This document shows positions 1-7,997 of a stretch of DNA of 64,000 bases, piece after piece. The notes under the pieces were generated by a model that did not search any database, was not told the DNA's origin, and worked only from the letters and a program-made list of their open reading frames with translations. Position 1 is the first letter of the stretch, and each line of letters starts with the position of its first letter. The stretch covers positions 124,001 to 188,000 of the forward strand of contig JAVDKK010000003.1 in NCBI GenBank assembly GCA_030849945.1. The letters are read 5' to 3'. A program made the position numbers and the translations under genes. Origin of the DNA: Schauerella fraxinea (GTDB lineage: Bacteria > Pseudomonadota > Gammaproteobacteria > Burkholderiales > Burkholderiaceae_B).

Positions 1-1
1 C

Positions 2-571
2 GCGTTCGCGCAATGCGCCGACTGGCATGCGCGCGGCATCGAACTGCAGGTGTCGATCAATGTTTCGGCGCGCGATCTGCTGGGGCCGGATCTGCCGGGG
101 TTGCTCGCCCGCCTGCTCGCACTGCATCGCGTCGACCCCGCCTGGATCTGGATCGAGATTACCGAAAGCGCCGTCATGGACGATCCGCTGCATGCCATGG
201 AAACGCTGGATCGTCTGCACGCGCTGGGCTTGCGATTGTCGATCGACGACTTCGGCACGGGCTATTCATCGCTGGCTTATCTCAAACGTATGCCCGTGGA
301 CGAACTGAAGATCGATCGTAGTTTCGTAATGGGCATGGCCCACGATAAAGACGACGAAACCATCGTTCGATCCACGATCGATCTCGGGCACAATATGGGC
401 CTGAAGGTGGTCGCTGAAGGGGTCGAAAGCGAGGCCGTCTTGCAGCAGCTCAAGCTGTTGCATTGCGATCTGGCGCAAGGCTATTTCATGTCGCGTCCGC
501 TCCCGCCAGGCAAGCTGGAATCGTGGCTTGATGTCTGGCACGCCACCCACGACACGAGGATTTCCGCATGA
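2..571 (+). CDS. EAL-domain c-di-GMP phosphodiesterase, C-terminal fragment
   Basis: The reading frame runs in from the left edge, so only the last 189 residues are visible and any N-terminal sensor, GGDEF or EAL-motif region lies outside. What is visible is the second half of an EAL domain, the enzyme that hydrolyses cyclic-di-GMP. The catalytic and metal-binding elements are intact: INVSARDLL, the EITES glutamate, DDFGTGYSSL, KIDRSFV, AEGVES and QGYFMSRPL. It therefore looks active rather than degenerate. Its stop overlaps the start of the PilZ gene by ATGA, so enzyme and putative receptor are translationally coupled. The family call is sure; the full architecture is unknown. Confidence 0.93.
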   Translation, partial: AFAQCADWHARGIELQVSINVSARDLLGPDLPGLLARLLALHRVDPAWIWIEITESAVMDDPLHAMETLDRLHALGLRLSIDDFGTGYSSLAYLKRMPVDELKIDRSFVMGMAHDKDDETIVRSTIDLGHNMGLKVVAEGVESEAVLQQLKLLHCDLAQGYFMSRPLPPGKLESWLDVWHATHDTRISA

Positions 572-1485
572 GTCAGGACAGCACCGTCGCGCCGCAGGCC
601 GTGATCGCCACGCTTGCACCCAGTATGCCGCTCGACCCGGCGCTGGTGCCGGTGGGCGAACCGCTGCCTTGGGATGTGGAGGACGCCGACGGCACGGTGC
701 TGCTGGATCAGGGCACTGTGCTGCACGACCCCGACGCGGTCGCGTTTCTTTTTCTGGCGTTTCGCCCCTGCTATCGACAGCCGGCCGAAGCGGCGGCCGC
801 CAGTGCGCCGGATGCATTGGGCAATCCGCCGTTGACAGTCGAAGACATGCGCTTGTCGATCGGGCTCATGCTCGGCATCAAGCCGCAGTCGGCCGTAAGC
901 GGCAAGATGAGTCCGAGCCGGTTGATCGGACGTTCCCCGCAACAGGCGCTGTTCGTAACGCCACCCATGGTCGATGGCCGCTACCTCTCATTGGATGTGG
1001 GTCAAAACGTCGATCTGGTGGCGGTGTCCAGCCAGGGCGTGTTTCGGTTCGTGTGTACGGTGCAGGCCGTGTGCAAGAAGCCCTTCGATTATCTTGTGCT
1101 GTCTGCGCCGGGCCCGATCCAGTTGCTGCGCGAGCGCAAGTCGCCGCGTGTGGGCGCGCGTCTCGCAGTACGGTTCAAGTCGATAGCGGGCGACGATCGT
1201 TATGACGGCTTGGGCGTTGCGCGCGATGTGAGCGTATTGGGCATGTCGCTGGCGGCGTCGCGTGCGGTCTGGCAAGTGGGCGAACGCGTGCAGATTGCAT
1301 TTCGGCTCAAGTCGGCTGCGGTGGATACGGATGTCGAGGTGGCAGCCGTCGTGCGCAATGTGGTGGCCGCGTCCAATACCGAGTCGCTCGTGGTGCATGG
1401 ATTGGAATTCGTCGACGTGTCGGCGCCGCAGAAGTTGAGCCTCACGGCATTCGTCTTCGACAGCCAGCACGTGGCCTTTCGATAG
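568..1485 (+). CDS. YcgR-like PilZ-domain c-di-GMP receptor
   Basis: This 305-residue protein starts in the ATGA overlap with the EAL gene. The middle (about residues 130-185) resembles the N-terminal YcgR/PilZN domain, with the QGVFRFVC...PFDYLVL pattern. The C-terminal part has the two c-di-GMP-binding signatures of PilZ: RERKSPR near residue 190 and DVSVLG near 220. YcgR proteins bind c-di-GMP and act as brakes on the flagellar motor, but there are no flagellar genes here, so that role is inferred. The first 120 residues, including a stretch about a 'LLDQGTVL' segment, are poorly conserved and unassigned. The pairing suggests local c-di-GMP signalling with the phosphodiesterase. Confidence 0.85.
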   Translation: MSQDSTVAPQAVIATLAPSMPLDPALVPVGEPLPWDVEDADGTVLLDQGTVLHDPDAVAFLFLAFRPCYRQPAEAAAASAPDALGNPPLTVEDMRLSIGLMLGIKPQSAVSGKMSPSRLIGRSPQQALFVTPPMVDGRYLSLDVGQNVDLVAVSSQGVFRFVCTVQAVCKKPFDYLVLSAPGPIQLLRERKSPRVGARLAVRFKSIAGDDRYDGLGVARDVSVLGMSLAASRAVWQVGERVQIAFRLKSAAVDTDVEVAAVVRNVVAASNTESLVVHGLEFVDVSAPQKLSLTAFVFDSQHVAFR

Positions 1486-1538
1486 CGCGCATTTTTTTAT
1501 CCGAATCAGGCGCGCGACTTGCGTCCTGCGCGCCCGAC

Positions 1539-2237
1539 ATGTCTTCATCTACCGATACCTCTTCGCGCGTGAGCCGCTACGGCTTCATTGCGGTACTCGT
1601 CGTTGTCGCCGGCCTTCTGGCGGCGCTGTGGACCGCCACGCCTTTGCGCGAATATATGTCAGTCGAGGCGTTGACCGAAGTCGCCACCGATCTTGAGACG
1701 ACGCGCTTTGCCTTCTTGATCGTGCTTGCCGTTTATGTGTTTGGCGTGCTGTGCGCGGTGCCCGTGATGTTGCTCATCGCAGTGACGGGCCTGGTGTTCG
1801 GCGCCTGGCCGGGCGTGGGTTATGCGTTTGCCGGCACGATGCTGAGCGCGGCCACATCGTTTGCGATCGGCCGGTGGCTGGGTGAGAACCGGCTGCGCAA
1901 GTTTGCCGGCGCGCGCGTCGAATCGATCAGCAAGCGACTGGGGCGCGAAGGGATCAAGGCCGTGCTCGCGGTGCGGTTGGTGCCGGTGGCGCCCTTCGTG
2001 TTGATCAATATCATCGTGGGCGCTTCGCACGTGCGCTTTCGCGATTTCATGATCGGCACCGCCTTGGGCATGTCGCCCGGCATTCTGCTCAAGATCGTGT
2101 TCTTCGATCAGTTGGCGGATGCCGCCCGCACGTCCAACGAAAACGCGCTGCTCACGGCAGCCGGGATTGCCGTGGCGCTGGTCGTGCTGGGATTGCTCGC
2201 TCGCCGTTTTTATACAGGCAAGCGGCGCGACGATTGA
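1539..2237 (+). CDS. TVP38/TMEM64 (DedA-like) family membrane protein
   Basis: This 232-residue integral membrane protein has a hydrophobic helix at about residues 13-30 and several more through to residue 222. The central SNARE-associated/VTT domain (about 60-185) carries the glycine-rich GLVFGAWPGVGYAFAGTM stretch and a LVPVAPFVLINIIVGAS segment typical of TVP38 proteins. DedA/VTT relatives are linked to lipid carrier translocation and envelope homeostasis; the substrate here cannot be told. It begins 53 bp after the PilZ gene in the same direction, and its stop abuts the convergent pepE stop with no space between them. Confidence 0.82.
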   Translation: MSSSTDTSSRVSRYGFIAVLVVVAGLLAALWTATPLREYMSVEALTEVATDLETTRFAFLIVLAVYVFGVLCAVPVMLLIAVTGLVFGAWPGVGYAFAGTMLSAATSFAIGRWLGENRLRKFAGARVESISKRLGREGIKAVLAVRLVPVAPFVLINIIVGASHVRFRDFMIGTALGMSPGILLKIVFFDQLADAARTSNENALLTAAGIAVALVVLGLLARRFYTGKRRDD

Positions 2238-2984
2238 TCAGGCGCGATCCGGTGCCGTGGCGGAGGCGTTCGATCTTCCGCGCTGCGCGATATTGATGAC
2301 ACCCGGCACGAGCAAGCCTGGTGCGTCCGTGCCCAGAAACACGGGCGCATCGTCGCCCAGCAACGTGGTCGTCGCACCTTCGATACGCAGTGCCGAGCCT
2401 TCCCGCAAACCAATGACCGGCATCGACGGGTTACGCGTGCAAAATTCTGCCAGACGTTGATCGCGTGTCTCGCCACGGTGGCCGGCAGGGTGGGCATTCG
2501 TGTAGTGCGGATTGATCTGGTAATCGATCAAGTCGAAGGCGTCGAAGCCGCCGGGGTCGGTGATCGGCATATCGTTGGTCGTGCACACGGTAGGGCAGGC
2601 CAGGTTGGCGCCGGCGCTCCAGCCCAGATAACGCGCGTCACCTGCGCGCACGCGGGCGGCGATCGGCGCAAGCAATCCGCGCGCGCGAACCTCGCGCAGC
2701 AGATTGAAGGTGTTGCCGCCACCCACCACGATCAATCGCGCGGCGGCGATCGCGGCCTGCGCATCGGCGCTGGTATGCAAGCCTTCCAGCGTAATGCCGG
2801 CGGGCGTTAAAGCATCGTTCACTTGGCGAGTGTAGTCGTCCCAACTGCGCGTCACGCCTGCGAAGGGCAAGAACACGGCGGGAAATCCTGCGGGCAGTCC
2901 CTGCGTCAGCGCTTGAATATGCGGCAGCGCATGCACGAGATAGCCGGCGTCACTGCTGGAATTGCTCAACAACAACAGATTCAT
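2238..2984 (-). CDS. pepE: Dipeptidase E (peptidase S51)
   Basis: This 248-residue protein resembles PepE, a cytoplasmic serine peptidase that cleaves dipeptides with N-terminal aspartate. The nucleophile elbow GWSAGANLA puts the serine at residue 123. With Asp138 (TNDMP) and His160 (NPHYTN) it reproduces the E. coli Ser120/Asp135/His157 triad with a constant offset of three. The GGGNTF motif near 88-93 is also typical. The protein is slightly longer than E. coli PepE because of a C-terminal Ser/Ala-rich tail. It lies 23 bp downstream of the IclR regulator on the same strand and may be co-transcribed with it. Confidence 0.92.
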   Translation of the reverse strand: MNLLLLSNSSSDAGYLVHALPHIQALTQGLPAGFPAVFLPFAGVTRSWDDYTRQVNDALTPAGITLEGLHTSADAQAAIAAARLIVVGGGNTFNLLREVRARGLLAPIAARVRAGDARYLGWSAGANLACPTVCTTNDMPITDPGGFDAFDLIDYQINPHYTNAHPAGHRGETRDQRLAEFCTRNPSMPVIGLREGSALRIEGATTTLLGDDAPVFLGTDAPGLLVPGVINIAQRGRSNASATAPDRA

Positions 2985-3007
2985 GCTTTAAGGTCCGTAG
3001 AAGAAAA

Positions 3008-3775
3008 TCAAGTCGCCCAGTAGGGATCGCCGAGTTGTCGGCCAAGCGCGCCAACTTCGCCCAGCACCAACGCCCGCAGGGCGTCTACCGTGCTGGGGTT
3101 TACCTGAAAAGAAAGAAAAGTGAGGCACAGCCCGCGCAATTCCTGCGTGGCGGGATCGCGCACGGCAGCCGCAACGGCACCCACGCCCGGCATCGATTCA
3201 TCGATCGCCACCGCGTAGCGGGAAGCGTGTGCCTGCTGCACGCGTTCGCGCAGGTCGGCCACCGTGCCTGGGGTATCGCGCCCAGTGGTGGGAAGGGCAG
3301 CACGCGCATCGCTGCCAAACGCCGCAAGAAACTCCTCCTCGCTCAATCGCGCAAGCAATGCGCGCCCCACGGCGGTGTACGAAGCCTGCCGCCGTGCACC
3401 GCGTTGTGAGAGCACCTGTAATGGATGCGCGCCGTTGATCCGTTGCAGCACCACACTTTCGGCACCCATCAGGGTACACAAGTAGCTGGTCAGCCCACTT
3501 GCCTCGCACATGCGTTCGAGCGCCGCGCAACACGCATCGTCCAGCGGCGTGGTGGCCGCACGTGCGTTTACCGCCGCCGAGAGCAATGCACCCGGACGAT
3601 ATCGGCGTGTGGCCGCGTCCTGGTCGAGGAGTTGATAGGCGTGCATTTGATTGAGCAGGCGCGACGCTGTGCTGCGGGGCAACGCCAGGCGTGCGGCAAC
3701 TTCCGAAAAGCTGAGATCGGTCGCGCCGGTGCCGAACAGGGTCAACACTTTTTGCACGCCATCCAAAATACTCAT
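3008..3775 (-). CDS. IclR-family transcriptional regulator
   Basis: The 255-residue protein has an N-terminal winged helix-turn-helix (about residues 20-60, FSEVAARLALPRSTASRLLN) followed by an IclR effector domain (about 80-250). IclR proteins usually control nearby catabolic genes and themselves through short inverted repeats. Here the gene is divergent from the Liv-type transporter operon, with 234 bp between them. Two GTTCC-type dyads sit directly upstream of its start codon on a good sigma70 promoter, which points to autorepression. The likely target is the 4010-12342 operon; the effector is unknown. pepE follows it closely. Confidence 0.92.
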   Translation of the reverse strand: MSILDGVQKVLTLFGTGATDLSFSEVAARLALPRSTASRLLNQMHAYQLLDQDAATRRYRPGALLSAAVNARAATTPLDDACCAALERMCEASGLTSYLCTLMGAESVVLQRINGAHPLQVLSQRGARRQASYTAVGRALLARLSEEEFLAAFGSDARAALPTTGRDTPGTVADLRERVQQAHASRYAVAIDESMPGVGAVAAAVRDPATQELRGLCLTFLSFQVNPSTVDALRALVLGEVGALGRQLGDPYWAT

Positions 3776-3779
3776 TGCA

Positions 3780-3817
3780 GTTCCATAAAACGGAACAAAA
3801 GTTCCTGTAATCAGAAC
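3780..3817. promoter_or_regulatory. Paired GTTCC/GGAAC operator dyads for the IclR regulator
   Basis: Two 17-bp imperfect palindromes, GTTCCATAAAACGGAAC (3780-3796) and GTTCCTGTAATCAGAAC (3801-3817), lie 21 bp apart, two helical turns, so they face the same side of the DNA. They sit just upstream of the IclR start codon and over the predicted transcription start. This spacing suits binding by an IclR tetramer. The assignment to the adjacent regulator is inference from position and shape. Confidence 0.6.
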
Positions 3818-3818
3818 A

Positions 3819-3848
3819 ACTGTAGGAGATTGTGCTGCACGGCGTCAA
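3819..3848 (-). promoter_or_regulatory. Sigma70 promoter of the IclR gene
   Basis: On the minus strand a TTGACG -35 (3848-3843) and a TACAGT -10 (3824-3819) are separated by 18 bp. The start of transcription would fall near 3812, inside the upstream member of the two GTTCC dyads, so a bound regulator would block its own promoter. Confidence 0.6.
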
Positions 3849-4009
3849 ATGGCCGGATCAACATGTGCACGTGGTTTTGCATCGGCACCATGCGGCCGTG
3901 GTAAGGGAAACCGCTATGTGCACTATATGAACAGCACAGGGAATTATTTTTGCGGATGACCTGACCGGCTCGCACACTGCCCGAACTATAAAAAATAACG
4001 GAGACAAAC

Positions 4010-5275
4010 ATGAACGGCTTACGTGTGAGCCCGCGCGCGCTGTGGTCCGGTGTCGCGTTGTGTGGCTGGTTGATCGCAGGCGGTCCCGCCATGGCGCAAA
4101 GTACGGTGAAGATTGGATGTGTGTTGCCCTTGAGCGGCGGCTCGGCCGCCGTGGGCAATCAAACCCGGGTGGGCGTGGCAGCAGCGGTGTCGCAGATCAA
4201 CGCCGCCGGCGGCATTGCGGCCATGAACGGCGCCAAGCTCGAAGCCGTGTTCGCCGATTCGCAGTCCAAGGCGGATGTGGGCGTCTCGGAAACCGAGCGC
4301 CTCATCCAGCGTGAGAACGTCGCGGTGCTTTGCGGCGCCTTCAATAGCGCCGTGACGTTTCCCGCCACCGAAGTGGCCGAACGCAACAAGACGCCTTGGG
4401 TGGCGGTGGGCGCTGTCAAAGACGAGATCACCGAGCGCAAGTTTCGCTACATCTTTCGGGTGAACAACAAGGCGCTCTACGACGCGCGCGAGCAGGTTGA
4501 GGCGATGATGTTGCTGACCAAGGAAACCGGGCAGCCCGTCAAAACCGTGGCGCTGTTTTTCGAGGGCGGAGATTGGGGCCGGTCGCACGCCTCCAACTTT
4601 CGCAAGCTGATCGCCGATAAAGGCATCAAGGTGGTCTTCGACGAAGCGGCGCCGCTGAACTCGGTCGACTTCACACCGCAATTGCTGAAGATACGATCAG
4701 CCAAACCCGATGCGCTGGTGCTCGCACTGTATACGCCGGATCAACTGCTGTTTTCCCGGCAACTGGCCGAGCAGCGGCTGGACTTGCCTTTCGGCGTGCA
4801 CTCCGCCGGGGGCGGCACTGAAGATCCTGCTTTCTATGCAGCCATCAATCCCAAATTTCCTGCTTACTACTTCGTACAGGAAGACTGGCAAGTGGATATT
4901 CTGGCCAACAATCAGGATCCCCTGCTGCACGACGCCGATAAGCAAGCCAAGGCCGCCTTGGGTTATGGCTTGAGTGCGTACGGCGCCCAAGGCGTGGCGG
5001 CCACGTACGTGATCAAGGATGCGCTGGAGCGCGCCAAGTCGGCCGATCGCGAGCAGGTTCGCGATGCACTCGCGGCCACCGACATCACCAGTGGACCCGC
5101 GCTCTTTCCCGGTTATCAGCGGGTGAAGTTCGATGAGAACGGACAGAACACGTTTGCCCATGGCGTGATCTCGGAAAATATCGACGGCCGTCGCCGCACG
5201 ATCTGGCCGCTCGAAAACCGTGCTTCGGATACCAAGCCGGTGTGGCCCGTACCCAAGTGGTCCGCGCGCCAATAA
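4010..5275 (+). CDS. Liv-type ABC transporter substrate-binding protein
   Basis: This 421-residue periplasmic binding protein has a signal peptide ending AMA-Q (cleavage after about residue 29), followed by STVKIGCVLPLSGGSAAVGNQ, the typical start of type I branched-chain amino acid-binding (Peripla_BP_6) proteins. It would deliver its ligand to LivHMGF encoded just downstream. Members of this family bind not only branched-chain amino acids but also aromatic acids, amides and other small molecules. The catabolic genes in the same operon argue against a simple amino acid role. A GGAG-type ribosome site precedes the ATG. A strong hairpin follows the gene and may keep this mRNA more abundant than the rest. 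Confidence 0.92.
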   Translation: MNGLRVSPRALWSGVALCGWLIAGGPAMAQSTVKIGCVLPLSGGSAAVGNQTRVGVAAAVSQINAAGGIAAMNGAKLEAVFADSQSKADVGVSETERLIQRENVAVLCGAFNSAVTFPATEVAERNKTPWVAVGAVKDEITERKFRYIFRVNNKALYDAREQVEAMMLLTKETGQPVKTVALFFEGGDWGRSHASNFRKLIADKGIKVVFDEAAPLNSVDFTPQLLKIRSAKPDALVLALYTPDQLLFSRQLAEQRLDLPFGVHSAGGGTEDPAFYAAINPKFPAYYFVQEDWQVDILANNQDPLLHDADKQAKAALGYGLSAYGAQGVAATYVIKDALERAKSADREQVRDALAATDITSGPALFPGYQRVKFDENGQNTFAHGVISENIDGRRRTIWPLENRASDTKPVWPVPKWSARQ

Positions 5276-5295
5276 CCGACGCAATACCCTGACCC

Positions 5296-5350
5296 GGCTC
5301 GCCTTTGCTTGACGTGCCGTCCGCTGTTCGGGCGGTACGGTTGGCGAGCC
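5296..5350 (+). other. Nested RNA hairpin between binding-protein and permease genes
   Basis: An outer 8-bp perfect stem (GGCTCGCC at 5296-5303 with GGCGAGCC at 5343-5350) encloses a 10-bp inner stem (5314-5323 with 5329-5338, two G-U pairs) with a 5-nt loop. No T-run follows, so it is not a standard terminator. Its place between a binding-protein gene and its permeases fits an RNA-stabilising or attenuating element that gives excess binding protein. Confidence 0.55.
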
Positions 5351-5384
5351 TTCGTTCGACTCATATGTTCGGCGAGGTGGCACG

Positions 5385-6272
5385 GTGGATGGTTATGTCC
5401 TGACTTATTCGGCGCTCAATGGGTTGTTGGTGGGCGCCATGTTCGGCGGCATCGCATTGGGGTTGAGCTTGATTTTCGGTGTGCTGCGCATCGTCAATTT
5501 CGCGCATGGTTCCTTCCTGATGGTCTCGATGTACGTCGCATTCTGGTTCCAGAAGATTGTGGGTCTGGATCCTTATGTGAGTGTGCTTGTTGCCGCACCG
5601 TTGATGTTTGCGCTCGGGTTCGCGGTACAGGCGGTGATCATCGGCCCGCTCATTCGCCGCGAACGCGCCTTGGTGGTCGAACCGGTCAGCGCACTGTTGC
5701 TGACTGCGGGCGTCTACATTCTCATGGACAACGGCGTGCTGATGCTGTTCGGCCCCAACGTGCAATCGGTGACCTCCGGGATCACGGTGACTTCGTTGAT
5801 GGTGGCGGAATTTCCCATCAATGTGTTCCGGTTGGTCGCGGCGGGCGCCGCGTTGGTGCTGGCCGCCGTCCTGGCGCTATGGCTGGCGCGCACCGATACC
5901 GGACGCGCCATTCGCGCGACGGCGCAAAACCGCGACGCGGCCGCGCTATCGGGTATCGACGTGCCCTTCATCTACAACCTCACGTTCGGCATCGGCTGCG
6001 CCATCGTCGGTGTCATGGGTTGCCTCATCGCACCGTTTATCCCATTGACGCCCAACGTCGGTCTGGCGTTCGGTATCAAGTCGTTCATCGTTGTGGTGCT
6101 GGGCGGCATCGGCAGCATTTCGGGGTCGCTGGTGGGCGGGCTGGTGATCGGCTTGTTCGAGTCGGTCGCCTCGCAGTTCTATTCGGCACCGGCGGCATCC
6201 ATCTTTTCGCTCGGCCTGTTCATTCTTATTCTGCTCTGGCGCCCGCAAGGGTTGATGGGCAAGAAGAAATGA
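5385..6272 (+). CDS. Liv-type ABC transporter permease (LivH class)
   Basis: This 295-residue permease starts at a GTG (GTG GAT GGT TAT). It carries the family's hallmark GIALGLSLIFGVLRIVNFAHG near residues 22-42 and GLAFGIKSFIVVVLGGIGS near the C-terminus. About eight hydrophobic segments are visible. It forms the inner-membrane channel with LivM and belongs to the operon beginning at 4010, after a 109-bp hairpin-containing gap. Substrate specificity is set by the binding protein and remains unknown. Confidence 0.9.
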   Translation: MDGYVLTYSALNGLLVGAMFGGIALGLSLIFGVLRIVNFAHGSFLMVSMYVAFWFQKIVGLDPYVSVLVAAPLMFALGFAVQAVIIGPLIRRERALVVEPVSALLLTAGVYILMDNGVLMLFGPNVQSVTSGITVTSLMVAEFPINVFRLVAAGAALVLAAVLALWLARTDTGRAIRATAQNRDAAALSGIDVPFIYNLTFGIGCAIVGVMGCLIAPFIPLTPNVGLAFGIKSFIVVVLGGIGSISGSLVGGLVIGLFESVASQFYSAPAASIFSLGLFILILLWRPQGLMGKKK

Positions 6273-6282
6273 GGACCCTACG

Positions 6283-7263
6283 ATGACTCGACGATCGAAT
6301 GCCTGGTTGCCGGTGCTGTTGCTCCTGCTGGCGTGTGGGCTGCCGTTCCTGGTGGATAACTTCATGATCCATTCGCTGATCATGGTGCTGTACTTCGCCT
6401 ATCTGGCGTGCGCCTGGAATCTGATGTGTGGATATGTGGGCCAGATTTCCTTCGGCCACTCGGTATTCAGCGGGGTGGGTGGCTATACGTCGGTGCTGCT
6501 GCTGACGGGGATGGGCATGTCGCCATGGCTGGGCATGCTGGTGGGGGGCGTGCTTGCCGCCATTCTGGCCGTGGCGATCGGCTATCCCACTATGCGTTTG
6601 CGGGGGCCGTACTTTGCACTGACCACGATTGCCGTGGCCGAGATGGTGCGCATCTGGGTGGAAAACACGGACAACTTTTTCGGCATCGCCCTCAAGGGCG
6701 CGGAGGGGCTTTCGGTGCCGCTGCTCGGGACCAACTTCGCGCTGTTCCAGTTCGAGAGCAAAGTGCCTTACTACTACATCATCCTGGGCCTGCTGGTGAT
6801 CGTGATGGGCATGACATGGCTCATGGAACGCAGCCGGCTGGGCGCCTGCCTGAAGGCGATCCGGGGCGATCGCGATGCCGCCGAATCGCTGGGCATCAAC
6901 CCCACGCGCTACACCTTGATGGCTTACGCGATGAGCGCCTTCATGACGGCTTTGGGCGGCAGCTTCTACGCCCAGTTCGTCCGCTTCATCAATCCCGAAC
7001 GCAATATGGGCATCGAGTTGTCGATCGACATGGCGCTCATGACGATCATCGGTGGGCAGGGCACGGTGTTCGGGCCGCTGATCGGCGCGCTCTTCCTGGC
7101 GCCGATCGCCGAACTCACGCGCATTTATCTGGGCGGACGGTTCATCGGCTTGCATCTGGCGATGTATGGCTTGGTGCTGATCATCTCGGTCCTTTATCTG
7201 CCCAAGGGCCTGTGGCATCCCATCAAGGCGTTGGGCCGGCGATTGATGAGGCGTGCGCGATGA
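6283..7263 (+). CDS. Liv-type ABC transporter permease (LivM class)
   Basis: This 326-residue permease has the LivM signature ACAWNLMCGYVGQISFGHS near residues 45-62 and ends with a conserved INPERNMGIELSIDMALM...GGQGTVFGPLIGA region. It pairs with LivH. The gene starts 10 bp after livH and its stop overlaps the ATPase start by ATGA, so the transporter genes are translationally coupled. Confidence 0.9.
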   Translation: MTRRSNAWLPVLLLLLACGLPFLVDNFMIHSLIMVLYFAYLACAWNLMCGYVGQISFGHSVFSGVGGYTSVLLLTGMGMSPWLGMLVGGVLAAILAVAIGYPTMRLRGPYFALTTIAVAEMVRIWVENTDNFFGIALKGAEGLSVPLLGTNFALFQFESKVPYYYIILGLLVIVMGMTWLMERSRLGACLKAIRGDRDAAESLGINPTRYTLMAYAMSAFMTALGGSFYAQFVRFINPERNMGIELSIDMALMTIIGGQGTVFGPLIGALFLAPIAELTRIYLGGRFIGLHLAMYGLVLIISVLYLPKGLWHPIKALGRRLMRRAR

Positions 7264-7997
7264 GCGAGAACCTGCTTGAAGTAAAAGGCATCGCCAAACG
7301 CTATGGCGGCGTGCAGGCGGTCAAGGATGTGTCGTTCAACCTGGCACGCGGAGAAATCCTCGGATTGCTGGGCCCCAACGGTGCCGGCAAGACGACGGCA
7401 TTCAACATGATCGCGGGTTTTGTGCCGGCCGATAGCGGTCGCATTCGGCTGGATGGCCGCGACATCACGGGCAAGCGTCCCTGGGATGTGTGCAAGAGCG
7501 GTTTGGCACGCACCTTTCAGTTGTCGAAACCGTTCGGGGGGATGACCACGCGCGAGAACCTCATCGTGGGTGCATTGGTGAAAACGAACGATCGTAAATA
7601 CAGCGTCGAGCGTGCCGATGAACTGCTCGATTTCTTGGGCATGCGCGATATCGCCGACGTGGATGCCGACAACCTGACGGCGTTCGAGCGCCGCAAGGTG
7701 GAGCTGGGCCGGGCGCTGTCCACCGATCCGGCGTTGTTGCTGATGGATGAGGTGGTGGCGGGCGCCACGCCGCAGGAGGCGCTATTGATGGTGCAACTGA
7801 TCAAGCAGGTACGCGACCGTGGCGTGACCATCCTCATCATCGAACATGTGATGAAAGTGATCATGGGGTTGTCGGACCGGGTGATCGTGATGCACCTGGG
7901 CGAGCTGATCGCCAACGGCGCGCCGGCCGAGGTGGTGCGGCAGCCCGATGTGCTGAAAGCCTATTTTGGAGACGACTATGCCGGCGCCGATGCTTGA
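7260..7997 (+). CDS. Liv-type ABC transporter ATP-binding protein (LivG class), unusual signature motif
   Basis: I start this 245-residue ATPase at the ATG in the ATGA overlap with livM. The open frame extends much further upstream, but that part is out-of-frame livM sequence. Walker A is GPNGAGKTT (38-46). The place of the LSGGQ/LSYGQ signature is taken by LTAFE (139-143), and Walker B reads LLLMDEVVAGATP (159-171) with Val where Pro is usual. The catalytic Glu is kept. Similar LT-x-x-(E/D)-RK variants are known in a subset of LivG proteins, so this is probably functional in an asymmetric heterodimer with LivF, not decay. Confidence 0.88.
   Translation: MSENLLEVKGIAKRYGGVQAVKDVSFNLARGEILGLLGPNGAGKTTAFNMIAGFVPADSGRIRLDGRDITGKRPWDVCKSGLARTFQLSKPFGGMTTRENLIVGALVKTNDRKYSVERADELLDFLGMRDIADVDADNLTAFERRKVELGRALSTDPALLLMDEVVAGATPQEALLMVQLIKQVRDRGVTILIIEHVMKVIMGLSDRVIVMHLGELIANGAPAEVVRQPDVLKAYFGDDYAGADA

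Noticed and set aside
3917..3938. TGTGC-N12-GCACA dyad upstream of the binding-protein gene
   Set aside because: The arms are only five bases and it is unlike the clear GTTCC dyads nearby.
6408..7259. N-terminal extension of the LivG frame, a possible fusion
   Set aside because: It is out-of-frame sequence of the LivM gene. The ATG in the ATGA overlap at 7260 begins the conserved ATPase.
7260..7997. LivG as a pseudogene because of its missing signature motif
   Set aside because: The frame is intact, Walker A and the catalytic Glu are present, and similar variants are known in LivG subfamilies.
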